Below, piece after piece: positions 46,777 through 58,163 of a DNA stretch of 64,000 nt. Source of the DNA: Fomes fomentarius. Its lineage: Eukaryota; Basidiomycota; Agaricomycetes; Polyporales; Polyporaceae. The translations under genes were made by a program, and so were the position numbers. The notes under the pieces were generated by a model that did not search any database, had not been told where the DNA came from, and worked only from the letters and a program-made list of their open reading frames with translations. The DNA lies in the NCBI GenBank assembly GCA_022606135.1, contig JABYQN010000021.1, positions 1 to 64,000 of the forward strand. Reading direction: 5' to 3'. Position 1 is the stretch's first letter. Every line of letters begins with the position of its first letter.

Positions 46777-47752
46777 TTGCAATACCTGAGTCCCATGTTC
46801 GACGAACGTAGAGCCATGTTGGAAGCGTTTGGAGAGGGCTACACTAATAAACCCGTGAGCTCGATACTTGGTTCCGCTTCCGCAGAACGATATTATCATC
46901 TCCTGTCGACGTCTCTTCCTTATAGAAGGACCTCTTTCAATGGATATTCGAGGAAGCTCATACCAGGCAATGGCTACGCGTATACTACTCACAAACATTG
47001 CAGCGACAGACACAACGTCCCAAGTGCGTGGTTCCTGCTCATGACTTGCATGATTCGCTGACATCGCCACGTCATGTCCCAGACCCTCACCCATGCGCTA
47101 TTCGACCTTGCTAGCATGCCCGAATATATCCAACCTCTCAGGAAGGAAGCCGAGTCGGTGATCGCAACGGAGGGTTGGACAAAGTTATCCATGGGTAAGA
47201 TGTGGAAGCTCGATGAAGGAGTCGCAGCGTTACAATGGTATAGCAATGGGTATGAACGCCCTACTGTCTCATGTGGAGCCGTTTATTCACTGGATCCCCT
47301 CTTTGTAACTATGAGGCGGAAAGCTCCCAAAGATGTGAGAATGAGCGACGGCACAATCATACCAGCAGGCACCTCTGTCGCGGTGGCATCATACCTACTC
47401 CACTACGATAGTGCCAGCTACCCTTCCCCCGACCTATCCCACCCCTTCGAATTCGCCACCCTGCGCGTATCCGAAGGCGAAGGCAGTAAGCACCAGTTCG
47501 TCAACACGTCGATGATATATATCTCCTTTGGTCACGGCAAGCATGCTTGGTACGTACCTAGACCTCGAAGCGTGCGATCGACACTTACATGGGATGATGA
47601 TGTAGCCCGGGCCGGTTCTTCGCGGCTAACGAGCTGAAAGCCATGCTTTGCTACATCCGCATCGATTATGACTTCAAGCTGGTCGGAGAGAGGCGTCCGG
47701 AGAATTTAGTGTCCAGGGGTTTCCTACTCCGCCCAACTCGTCCGGAGAGGTA
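46777..47752 (+). pseudogene. cytochrome P450 C-terminal fragment
   Basis: Recognisable pieces are DERRAMLEAFGEGYTNKP, SQTLTHALFDLASMPEYI (I-helix region and following), KAPKDVRMSDGTIIPAGTSV and the heme loop SFGHGKHACPGRFFAANELK, joined across a short intron (CATGCTTG|GTACGT). The first about 300 residues of the roughly 500 in the family, with the membrane anchor, are missing. The ExxR motif of the K helix is also lost: KLDEGVAALQWYSNG stands where KLDSFLRE(S)xR would be expected. Not a working monooxygenase. Confidence 0.82.
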
Positions 47753-48419
47753 ATGTTCAGGCGCGTGAAGCGGCCGCATGAACTCAACAGGGGTCTTAAC
47801 CTTGTCCTCGCCTTTGGCTCTGTCTCTCACCTCCGCTATGCATAGCAGCTCTATACCATACACATTTATCCCCCCAAAGAAGTCACAACTCCCCTCCCCT
47901 CGAACACTAGTTTCAGGGTGGGCGTGCCCATCGCCAAGCTTCCGCAATCTTGGAAAGTCTGCTTTCGAATGACGTCACGATATCCTGGTCAGGAACCGCT
48001 AGCACGTCCTCCCTCCCTTCCCCTACCTTGAACTCTCCATCCACAGTGCATTCCAACCCAGTACGTCACATATGAGAACATGAGAGGGGGGGGGCGCGGC
48101 AGAAGACGCTTAAGTCTTGAAGAAGTGTGGCCACCCGCGCACGATGTCCGGATTCCCCGGGCTTGATGCATGATGCATGATGGGTGAGAATAGTATTAGT
48201 ATTAGTATTAGTATTAGAGTTCGGTCCCCCGTGCCTGTTGGACGTTGAGAGAAATCTAGCTCCTGTCAAAGATGCTCCCTTCGCATCCCACACTCTGTCT
48301 CGACCATGTGCGCACGCGTCACAAGTGGGGCAGGTCGAACCTCCAGCTGTGAACAACCATCGGGCGGCGGAGCGCGCGCTCGGCTGTCGGCAGTCGGCAC
48401 GGCGGGAACAGGTCAGGTC
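47753..48419. other. no gene; short satellite tracts
   Basis: An ATTAGT-type tract occurs at 48192-48217 and GTCAGGTCAGGTCGGGTCGG at 48413-48435. No supported coding frame. Confidence 0.4.
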
Positions 48420-48940
48420 AGGTCGGGTCGGGTCGGTAGAGGACCTGTTGGACGATCAAACTCGTTAGAGTCGGTGTAACCACCTTCTGGGATGGCGATA
48501 TTGACACGGACTGGGACGGATGCTGCTTCGTCTCTCTCTCACCTCGGTTTGGTTCTTCGACGGTTGGTCGTGCGAGGATGAGGTCAGCGCGCAAGTCCCA
48601 GCGTGGGGCACTTTTGGAGGACGAATACATCGACTGGGGGTAGTCTAGCAGTGAACACAACCGTAATCTGGTTCAGGATCTGAGCTGTACAAGAGCAACG
48701 ACTGATCCCAATTCTGTCTGCAAAATGACGTAGAGATCGTCAGTAACATGCCGGAGGTAAGAGCGCGCGCAAAACCGCCCCGGGTGACAAGAGCAGCAAG
48801 GAACGGGACTCACGGACACACTTCCTCGCTCACTGCTCCTGTCGTCACAGGCCACAAGCATATTGATCTCCAATTGACCCAGCTCCACACTTCTTAACCC
48901 TTCCTCGAGCCTTCCTCACGTTCGAGAGAGAGAGAGAGAG
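48420..48940 (-). CDS. possible small coiled-coil gene, incomplete model
   Basis: Minus-strand pieces look coding: LEEGLRSVELGQLEINMLVA (about 48930-48845), LRHVTDDLYVILQTELGSVV (48755-48690) and SMYSSSKSAPRWDLRADLIL (48640-48580). They are in order, separated by intron-sized gaps with plausible splice ends. No ATG was fixed and I do not recognise the family. It may be a small complex subunit, but that is only a guess. Confidence 0.35.
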
Positions 48941-50007
48941 AGGTCTCGAATTACACACCCACGCCGCTACCAGCCTCCCCACAACTTCTCAGTATATCCG
49001 ACGTCGTCCGTCCATGTGTGGCAGGCCAACCCTGTTCCTCGCATCGCGGTTCGATTGATAGCCCTGTCGGCATACAACGAATAGTGTTCGTCGCACCATT
49101 TCTCTGAGCACCGGCCTGAACCTTGTCCACCACCGTGGCAGGGAGCAACACGGATTCCGGGGCAGCTATTGGCAATGGCGACATTCCTTGGCGACAGATC
49201 CCGTCCACGTTTCGAATAACGTGAGGACGGACGGACACGTACACGGGTCAGGGGCGCGGGCACGCGCACATTCTCTGGTTACTTTTACGGTTGGCTGCAT
49301 TAACCTGCCCACGGCCACGGCACCTCGGGAGCTATCAGCCGTAGGCGACTATAAGCTTAGCTGATATTGATATTAGGCAAAGTTATACACCTCGGGGGTG
49401 TCGATCCTGGCAAGCGTTTACTTGTTCTTGTTCTCGTAATACGGCACATCTTCTCCCCGCACTGGGTCGGCCCGGACGCTGGGCAACCAAGGGGAGTAGG
49501 TTATGTGCCTTCTGTGGTTCGCAAGCGCCGTTGGTATCGTTCCTTGCAACTGCCGAGAGCGAAAAGGAGAACGAGAACAAGGGACGTTCGTCAGAAGGCC
49601 GCTTGGGAAGGCTGCTGGAGCTAGGCGGAATTGACGCGGGAACCCCGATAGGAAACTTTGGGGATGTGCCTCACGAGCGATGTTTGACTGTTGGTAATGA
49701 AGGGTGGCGAGATCAGGTGGTTTGCGGGGAGCTCGGTCCACACAGGAAGAGTGGCGATGCGGCTGATGCCTCCATACTCGTAACAAATGGCACGAGCCGG
49801 CCACGAACAGTACAGTCGCGGTGCATCTCATCTGTAGAGGACCGCTGAGAATTGGGCATCTGGATCAGCATCGAAAGGGAACAGCAATGCATATGACAGG
49901 TATGAACCATACCTACACCGACCCGCCCGTACACAGCGTCTCACCAGTACCTCACCCTCACCCTCACCCTCACCCTCTCTCGTTCGCGGCCTGCATCCCT
50001 GTCACCG
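48941..50007. other. no supported gene; simple repeats
   Basis: GA tract at 48926-48942; CCCTCA and CCCCAT hexamer tracts at 49951-50046. Frames at 49367-49848 have no motif. Confidence 0.4.
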
Positions 50008-51489
50008 TCACCGTCCCTGTCCCCATCCCCATCCCCATCCCCATCCCCTGTCCCGTTCTCCTCCTCCTCCTCCTCCTCCTCCTCCTCCTCCTCCTCCTCC
50101 TCCTCCTCCTCCTCCCAACCTCCTCCGCGCCCTGTGCACTTCCTCGACCTCCCGCCGATTAAACACATCCCCATACCCCGACCCGTACCCACCCCCACCG
50201 CTCCCACCGCCCCCACCGCCCCCACCGCTCCCACCGAGAACGGTACTCGGGGTCTCGCTCCCCCTCTCTGAATCCGTCTCGGTCTCGGTCTCGCGCTTCT
50301 TCCGCCGGATAAGCTCCAGCGCGCGCTGCCGCTCCGCCGACTCGCGGGTCTGCCGCTCGGTGCTGGCGTTTGGTGGGGACGGCGCCGGGCCGGGACGGGT
50401 GGGCAGCGAATTGGGCGGCTGAGAGTGGGAGTGGGAGTGGGAGTGGGAGGAGGATGGGGCGGTTGGGCGGCCGCGGGGGCGTGCGTGTGGATGTGCGTGT
50501 GGATGTGGGTGGCGAGAAGAGGAGGGTGTGGTACGGGAGGAGGAGGAGGAGGAGGAGGAGGAGGAGGAGGATGCGAGTTGTGAGTTGATTGATGTGAGAG
50601 GGTCGTGTGCGGACTTGCGTGCGAGGTCGCGTATTCTGAGAGCAGAACGATATGAGTACGAGATAGAGTGACCGTCCGCCACACATGCTACATCCGATTG
50701 AGAGGCGGGAACGGAACTGAGGACTGAGGACTGGGGGGTGGGATGTGTGTGCGGCGGAGAGAGCAACGCACCGTTTGTCTTCGTCTGGCTCCAGGCTCTT
50801 CTCGTGTTGTCGATCTGAGTACCACGGATTCAAGTCCTTAGCAGAGGGAGCGAGTGCGATGCCCTTCTCGCTCTCGGGGGTGGCGGCGCCTTCTTCGTCG
50901 ACCGCACGGGTATCGTCGTGGTCGTCTATGGCAGCAAGCAAGCTTCAGTCGAGCAGATCACGCACAGCGCCCGCACAGAGAGGGCGACGACAGGAACGTA
51001 CTCTCTCAAGGTCCTCAATCAGATTGATATGCCCGTTCGCCGCCGTGATCGTCGACGGGCCCGCCAGTGCATTCGCACTCGCACTCGTAGTCGCATCCTC
51101 ATTTTCTCGCTCTTCGCGTTCCCTGAACGCCCTCTCCAGATCATCCCCTTCGCCCTCCCTCCGCCGCGCCTTCCCACCCGTATGGTGCAGCCCAGCACGC
51201 TGCCGCAGCAAGTCCATCCTCGCCTCCGAGTCCTGCACACATACGCAACCGCAATCATCAGCCGCCCTTTCTCGTAAGTTCAAAGTTCAAGTTCCAGTTC
51301 CAGAAAGAACGCTGCGAGGGGGGGGGGAAGAAACAGGAAGGGGCAAGCAAGACGCACCGCAAGCAACATCCTCCCCTCCTCTGCCGCCTCCTTCAACCGC
51401 GCCTCCTCCTCATCCTTCCGCACGCGCTCGATGTTGTCGCGGCGGTAGGGGTGGTACGACTTGTGGTGTGCGATGTTCAGCTTCCCCAT
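50008..51489 (-). CDS. LENG1-like CIR_N-domain protein
   Basis: Exon 1 (51358-51489) encodes the CIR_N motif MGKLNIAHHKSYHPYRRDNI, IERVRKDEEEARLKEA. Exon 2 (51002-51232) gives DSEARMDLLRQRAG. Exon 3 (about 50772-50932) gives SAKDLNPWYSDRQHEKS, the PWY motif known from LENG1. Exon 4 (50008-50635) has a poly-Ser tract, His/Pro and Ser/His repeats, ALELIRRKKRETETETDS, poly-Gly tracts, DVFNRREVEEVHRARR and a Gly-Trp tail. CIR_N proteins are nuclear and linked to splicing or transcription. The exon 2/exon 3 join could not be made in phase, so a base may be missing or the splice site is non-canonical. The low-complexity tracts come from GGA/TCC repeats. Confidence 0.7.
50058..50114 (+). repeat. TCC trinucleotide microsatellite
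   Basis: About 19 copies of CTC/TCC, coding for a poly-Gly tract in the LENG1-like protein on the other strand. A shorter GGA tract at 50537-50572 codes for its poly-Ser. Confidence 0.85.
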
Positions 51490-51621
51490 CGTCCTTCAAA
51501 GTAGTCAGGTAGATCCAAGAGGAGTCCAAAGTGCAGAAAGGGGGAAGTCACGGGCAGTGGATGGCAGTAGCCTCGTCCGAGATTGTCGGATAACAAGTGC
51601 TCCCTTCGAGGTGTTCATAGG

Positions 51622-51646
51622 CGCCCATGGTATTCCACCATGGGCG
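51622..51646. repeat. perfect 10-bp hairpin
   Basis: Arms CGCCCATGGT and ACCATGGGCG around a 5-nt loop ATTCC, 130 bp upstream of the LENG1-like start. No U tract follows. Role unknown. Confidence 0.7.
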
Positions 51647-52043
51647 TCTCTTGATTGTCACCGTGACGTCGACACCATGCAATCAAGCTCAAGCTTAGAA
51701 CCCTCGGTAGACTCATAACCTCGGAAAAATCTCATATCCCGAGCGTGTGCCCAAATTCCGTCACAGCCGAGACAGACTGACACAGTTTTACTCTTCAGTC
51801 GTAAGTATGGCATTATGACCACGTCGGGTAATTATCTACTGATACATTTGGGCATTGGGAGTCGCGGCAGGGTCGTGTATCGGTCGATCTACGTACGTAT
51901 GACTAAGGGTAATAAAGAGACTGGGAAAACCCGCATTCCCGAGCGAGCGAAAGTTTACATGGTATGTTACAGTGAGATGACCGCATGAGAAGTGAAGGGC
52001 CGAGTATCAGAAAAGCGAAGAGTCGAGTCCGTTGCGTGTCTCG

Positions 52044-53302
52044 TCATAGCGTGCCGCAGCGCGAGATGAGGATATCCGCGGAGGGCTTGTACAGGATGTG
52101 ATCGGACGCGTACGTCTCGATCTTGCGCACAACGTCCATCCCGCAGAGGACTTCGCCAAAGACAACGTTCCGCCTGTCGCACCAAGGCGCAGGCACGGTG
52201 GTGATGAAGAACTGCATGTCTAGAACGTCAGTCACTGGTCATACGGAGAGAAGGAGAAGGAGAAGGACGGATGACACGAGACGAGACGAGACTAATGAGG
52301 GCTTGTCCGTGACGATCGCGCCATTCCGATGGGTCCCATTGATAGATAGCCCCATCTGAGCCGTCGTGATGATGAACCGCATTGTCTGCGCACAATTCGC
52401 ACGCTGAAAGCACAGTATAGCGATGGATCGCAAACTCTACACTGACTTGGACGGGGAGGGGCGTGGGCGTGGGCGAGAAGACGTGATGGAAGATGAGATA
52501 GAGCTATATCGGCCGTAAGCTCACCCACGAGGGTCACTGGACCCTCAGGGCTGGCTGCGAGGACCGGAAGCCGGCTCCGTTACAGTAATTGTATTCTTGC
52601 ATACTGAATTGGGCTGACATGTCCGAGACCGAAGAAGGGCACGAGGCAGCGTGTTCGAGTTCTCAAGGGAGAGGAGAAAGAGACATGAGATATATGTATA
52701 TGTTATGAGCTTACCTGTGATGAGTTTGTATGCGGCCCACGATTAGCCATGGAGAGGAGGCCGGGGCGGTCGTGTCGAATGAGAAAGTTCTCGTCTGGGA
52801 TTTCGAAGGAGATGGTGAGGTCAGAAGGAGATGGTGGAGAGAGTTGAGTTGGCAATGTGAGACAATCGGCGGAGGTAGATGGACGGACCGGCAAAAGTGG
52901 GTCCATAGATAGACCTTCCAGTGGTACCGTTGCCCTCGACGATATCGCCTGCTTGGATCATGAACTGCAATAGAGGAAAGATAAGAGGGTGGAGAGACGT
53001 CATAGAGGGACAAAGATATACGAACGTGAGGCATAATGCGGTGGAAATATGATTGGGAGTAGCCGAAACCGTTCTGGCCGGTCGCGAGCTCGCGGAAGTT
53101 GCGAGCAGTTATGGGGCAGACGGCGTCGAAGAGTCGGAAGACGATGCGGCCTGCTGGGAGACCATGAATCTCAATGTCAAACTAGAAGAAAGAGGGAGAG
53201 ATGAGTATGGAGCATGGACGGTTGACGGAAGAGACTGACAAAGACGTCTGGGCCTGAGAGGGAGCGGGCGCGAGCGGTACGGGCGGTGGAATCTTGGGAC
53301 AT
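52044..53302 (-). CDS. cyclophilin-type peptidyl-prolyl cis-trans isomerase, 180 aa
   Basis: Exons 53240-53302, 53026-53181, 52889-52964, 52715-52794 and 52044-52211 join in phase. The protein reads [94 protein letters not shown]. The catalytic Arg of FHR, the FMIQ strand, and the cyclosporin-contact Trp of APW are present; QAGD replaces the usual QGGD. I chose the start [14 protein letters not shown] at 53302 because it gives a standard-length protein; an in-frame MPASSP... start about 50 residues earlier would add a leader. Introns are 58-94 bp except the last, 503 bp (52212-52714). Confidence 0.88.
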
Positions 53303-56300
53303 GAGTTGGTATGAGGAGAAGAGAGCAGGGGGGACGTCGGGAGTAGCATGGCAGGGACAGGGACTATTTAGGCGGAAGGAGGTGGGGATGCGCAAGGGAC
53401 GGACAGTCTTCTTCGCTTGCTGCTCAAGAAAGGCCTTTCGGAGTATGCCGAAGATCACATCTGACAGTCGGGTGTGGCCGAGGGCTGGCGATGACGCGGG
53501 CATCTCGGCTGCGATCTCTGTGGCCAAGCGCTCAAGGCAGCTGAAGCCGGGCTGAAGCTGAAGCCGAGCCTGAAAGTGGATTAAGATTGGCTGTAGCAGT
53601 CCAAGAACAGGCGATGGAGGATATAGAGAGGGCGATAGCAAGGACGTTACCGGACTGACCCCGAGCGGTATCACTTGTCGGCATCCATCCAACTCCGAGT
53701 CCTCCTTAGTCCCCAACCACCGTCTCATTCGTACGCGTGGCCTCGATGGCCTCTCAATGAGTGGCCCCCGCCTCATGTTGCCTCACGCGCCTCAACTCGT
53801 GAGTGGTTCATGCCACTCGCTTGTCTTCTTCTCGCATCCGCGCTCTCCCACAATCTAAGCATTGTTTCCCCGAAGAGCTCGTGTAACTGTGGTCTGGACC
53901 TTGTCACCTCTCGCCATCTCACCATACCATATCTGAATCAGGGGATCTAGTGCCCTCACTCGCCCAGCGCCGCCCCCATCACACGGCACAACCCGCGCCA
54001 TCCGCATTCCTCCACTCTCATTCGTCCTTTGGGGCGGCAGACCACAAGCTCATGCACTCCTGAGGGTCCCTCTTTCCTTGACCGTATATCTATATCTCTT
54101 CCTCCGAAGACCGCTGACCTGGCACTGCACGCATTCTGCCGACTGCATCTGCATCCTGCCTATCCACACGGATCTTGCCACTCCTTCTCTTTCGTCACTA
54201 GCCCAAAAATTCCCCTGCTTCTCTCTCCCCGGTTTTCGCACGGCCCGTTCCTAGTAGAATGCCTGCTCTTAATGACGCTCACGGTGGGACGGACGACCTC
54301 GTTTTGCTCTTTCTTCGCGGGATGATCTGCCACCCAAATCCGCCCCGACGTAGCGGCAGATCGGGCCTTTGCGGAAGCGTACATTTGGCCTGCGACCAAG
54401 CTACCGTTCACCCTTCCACCACCCTCCGTACTTTCCGTCACCTTCAGAGCTCGCTGCGCAGGGCCTTGGAAAGCTCATCCGACACTCTTGCAATCGAAAC
54501 AAACTCATCAAACTCATCATGCTCCTAGTACTTGATTTTGGCTTCGTGTGCTCACTTGCCCGTGCGCCGTATCATCTGGAGGCATGGCATCCGATCCGAG
54601 TAGAAGACTGGGAATATTGCTACACGCGATGCTGCTATGCTCTCCTACAGCACGCAATCTTCGCCGTTGGCCCGTAGTCTTCATCCCCGCAAGCCTATCC
54701 GACGTCTGCACTATACTGCTTGCGCTTACTAACGCGTGGTGCTGTGAGATAGTCACCCCACGACTGGCCGCAAATTTGGAGGCTCCTTGTCCACCTTCTC
54801 TAGGCGCCCATCATCTTCACCGTGTCACCGTGTCGCGCGGCGTTCACCCGATGTGTTTAGCATCCTAGTCATTGTCTCAGCTCCTGCAACATGGCCAAGT
54901 CGTGTGAACGGTCCTCGTGTTTTCCCTCATCTCTCTTCATCTCGCGATTCTCCGCCGCCCACGATGTACTCATAATGCTTGTGTGGGCTGCGGACGATGA
55001 CAGTGCTCCGCTCATTATGAACATCACGGATGTCTATTCAGCACCATTCCGCCCTCGTCAAAGTCCCCCCGCATCATCTCGTGGCCCCCACGTTGTAACT
55101 TGTCATTCGCGTACCGGGCTGCGGCCCAGACTCAACGCAACTCCGCCGTAGCAGTATCACGAGTCGATGCCAGGCGTTACATCATCCTCACCCTTCTGCG
55201 CCTCTCTCCGTCTCAACTCCAGTCTCCAGCCGAGCCGTGGCATCGTTGATTGCCACGACGACACTACATCCTCCCAGCTTGCAAGGTCTCTTCACTGCCG
55301 TCCCTTCGTTCGGCACAGTGTGCGCGACCCCCAGACCACCCTCATTCACAACACCCACGCCCACGCCCACGCACACAAATAACCACGTCCATCAAGCTCA
55401 GCCTCCCCCCATCGAGTCGCGTTCTCGCACTCATATATGCGGAAGTCGAGCTACTCTCCGTGCCTTCGGCTTTCGCTGTTCGCGCGTTCGTTCTGTGCCT
55501 TGCGCGACGTCGTTGTCGCCATCAAGTTCTCAGTACGTACACTTTCAGAGTGTGTTTACATATACCTCGAGCTTCGAAGGTGCTGCGAACATTCTCCGGG
55601 TATTGTCCCGTCGGCTTTCGCGCCCTCGACGGGGACCCTGTGCGTCCATGGCCCTCGGTTCGATCTCCACGGTGCCACGGTGGCCACGGCGCCACGGGTG
55701 CAATTAGTCGTGTCGAGAAGTACTGGAACGCCGCGAGTTAGACGTGCCACGTGGTATAGTGCCGTTTTGCACGATGAGGCTTCCCGCTGCGTTCGTTCAG
55801 GGTTAACGTTATGCATGAAACGCTGGGTCTGGGCAAGTTGTGATCCGAGTGAGAAGCTCCCAGCTTACGTTGTTGGGGATTCGCGTGCGCAGCGCAGCGC
55901 AGGGGGGGAAGGGGGCGCAGCGTGAATCTTAACTCTCACTCTACGTATACATTCTATGTATTAGAGTCTCGCCCGCTAGGCCTACTTGCACATGGCCACC
56001 ATACCATTGAATGGTGCGCGATCCTCTGCCCTTGCTCTTGGCTTGGCAGTCAGGTTCGACTTGTGCCCCCGAACCCGAACCCGATGAACACGGTTCTATG
56101 TAACACAAACAACATCAAACCCAATTCAGTCAAACACGCGCGCGCGCAAGTGGTAAATCCCTCTCTCTCTCGATCCTGGTACGTAACATTTACTGCATCC
56201 GTCAGCGCCGGCCGTGCTGGGGTGCTTCCGGCTATGTCGGACTTTGCTTGCTTCTAGTGTGGAGTGGAGATCGTGGAGATTGCCCTTTGCGTGACTGGAG

Positions 56301-57126
56301 CTTGACCGCCCCGGGGGCTGATCGGGCCCTTGCAGATTGTCTGAATACATTATGTAGAATCGTTTCCGTACATAGGCGATATCGGAGGTTGGGGTGGGGA
56401 GTGTGGAGCCGGGGCTGTGCCACCCGCTACTATAGAAGACCCTCGTATCTCTACGAGCTCGAGGTGTATGTACTTACATGCCTTGTCTGCCTACCATGTA
56501 TTTTTGGGAGAACCATGTATTTTTGAAAGAACGTTCCGATCAGGCGACCCTGTGCGGTGATATCGGCCCTGAGTTGTTACGTTCTACTTACTTACATGTA
56601 CTCAGATTCTCGTATGTAGGGTTGCGCGATGCCACGGACTTGTGCTCTGCGTCCCGGCGGGCAAGTTACTAAGTATGTACCGAGTTTGAATGTCCCTTAG
56701 CCACTCTCCGATGACCTAAGTGCTCGTTCTGACTTCTTCTTATCTATGGGCAGTTGGCCTGGAACCTTCACTCATTTCAGATTGCGATATACTGGTGATC
56801 GCTAATGGTGTTGATTGCGCCTGTGCTCACGATTTTGCTCTCAGATGCTCGGGGCTCGGGTAGTAAGGGCACCCATCCCCATCCTGGAGCGACCTGAAAT
56901 ATCACAACACCTTGTTGAGTTGTTCACATCGAGACAAGTACAAGGATCAGTATACAGTTTGTATCGCTACAGATGGCCTGTGTTGTGCAAGGTTTAGCAA
57001 GTCGCAGATGTTCAAGCCACATCACATTTGCGGATCATGTTCAGAACATCGCGCTCCTCTTGAGAGAAGTGGTACTGATCCAGAAGAACTCTGTGATATC
57101 GCAGAGGCGCGCGTCAGCAATACCTT
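53303..57126. other. long region without supported gene
   Basis: Many overlapping frames exist (54029-54325, 55237-55925, 55922-56257, 56912-57271) but all are Ser/Arg/Cys-rich shadows without splice logic or motifs. CACGCCCACGCCCACGC repeats at 55358-55376 and CGCG runs at 56132 are the only structure seen. Confidence 0.4.
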
Positions 57127-58154
57127 TCATATGGTCCAAGCCAGACAGAACACACACCTAGTCTCGAACGTGAATTGCATAGATCGCAGGCGTTGCCTCC
57201 AGATTACGGACTTGTCCCGGCAGGTGAATCCTACGGAGACAATAGCCCGCTTCTCGCGCATGGTGAACTGATCTGCCATCTCCTGCCCAGACGGCCAGTC
57301 ATCAGGGTCGGTAGACCAGTATCCGAGCGGGGTTTCAAACCGGTCCTCGAGGCGCGGCACGGAGAGGTTCTCGAAGAAGTAGAGTGTATCAGCTTCGTCG
57401 ACATGCGAGGCCTCCTTCGCCGCGTCGGTTTCGATTGGGTTGGGGTGCTCTTCGTCGAACTCGAATTCGGTCCGTGTGGTGCTAATATCAATACGCACAC
57501 CCCATACTGCACGATGATCAGCGAATCGAAAGCAGGGGGCTTTCGTGCTATGATATTTACGTACCTATGCCCATACCACTAGCCGCTTCAGCTGGTATGT
57601 CGTCGCTCAGAACCTTGTCACAGAACCAACCGCGGACCTCGCGCCACGGGCATCCGGAGAGGTACAGGTGGAACAACAGGGTCGGGGGTGTACTCTTCCC
57701 AACCGAATGTCTACGGGTCTTGTTAGCATGGATTGGACAGTACTACTGACCGCTAGGACACACCTCCTCCACCCATTTGTCCCCTGACTGATCGTCCCGT
57801 TGAGCTCGGTTGCGTTCGGGAGATCTGTATATAATTCGTCTGCCACTTCTAATGGATCTACAAATATTGCACGCCTTTTGCAGGCGACATTCCGACAAAG
57901 TGGTGAATACCAATTATCCCGGGCCTCACATAGGCATCGGAAGTGTCGAGGACCGACCAGCTTCCAGTCAATGGTCGCTGGGTGGTACCGGTAAGGCGCG
58001 ATACAGACAGAGTGCGATCCAGGAAAGCATAATCCCACAGAGGGCACCATGGGGAGGGGCCATGGGTGTCTGCAGGAGTGCTCGGTATGTTGTACACGGA
58101 AGGACCACGCGTCCTTGATTGTGTCGATGTTCGGGGACGACTGTTTGAGAAGGT
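57127..58154 (-). CDS. C-terminal module of unknown function (end of the pseudokinase gene or separate gene)
   Basis: Exons 57764-58154, 57565-57710 and 57127-57506 join in phase through 53- and 58-bp introns. They encode LLKQSSPNIDTIKDAWSFRV, SLEVADELYTDLPN-like text (DPLEVADELYTDLPNATELN), a hydrophobic LLFHLYLSGCPWREVRGWFC, KVLSDDIPAEAASGMGI, VWGVRIDISTTRTEFEF and a C-terminal SVPRLEDRFETPLGYW, REKRAIVSVGFTCRD. I do not recognise a domain. The frame is open upstream of the first ATG (58050), and a 35-bp intron (58155-58189) would join it in phase to the pseudokinase gene. That intron is shorter than all others here, so a separate gene starting at 58050 (270 aa) is the alternative. Confidence 0.55.
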
Positions 58155-58163
58155 CTGAGTGAA

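Noticed and set aside
49941..50684. 247-codon minus-strand frame with long poly-Glu
   Set aside because: It is the alternative reading of the GGA/TCC repeats; the frame 50008-50635 carries the conserved LENG1-like text instead.
55237..55925. Three overlapping plus-strand frames of 86-163 codons
   Set aside because: All three frames are open in the same GC-rich stretch with similar Arg/Ser/Pro composition and none shows a motif.
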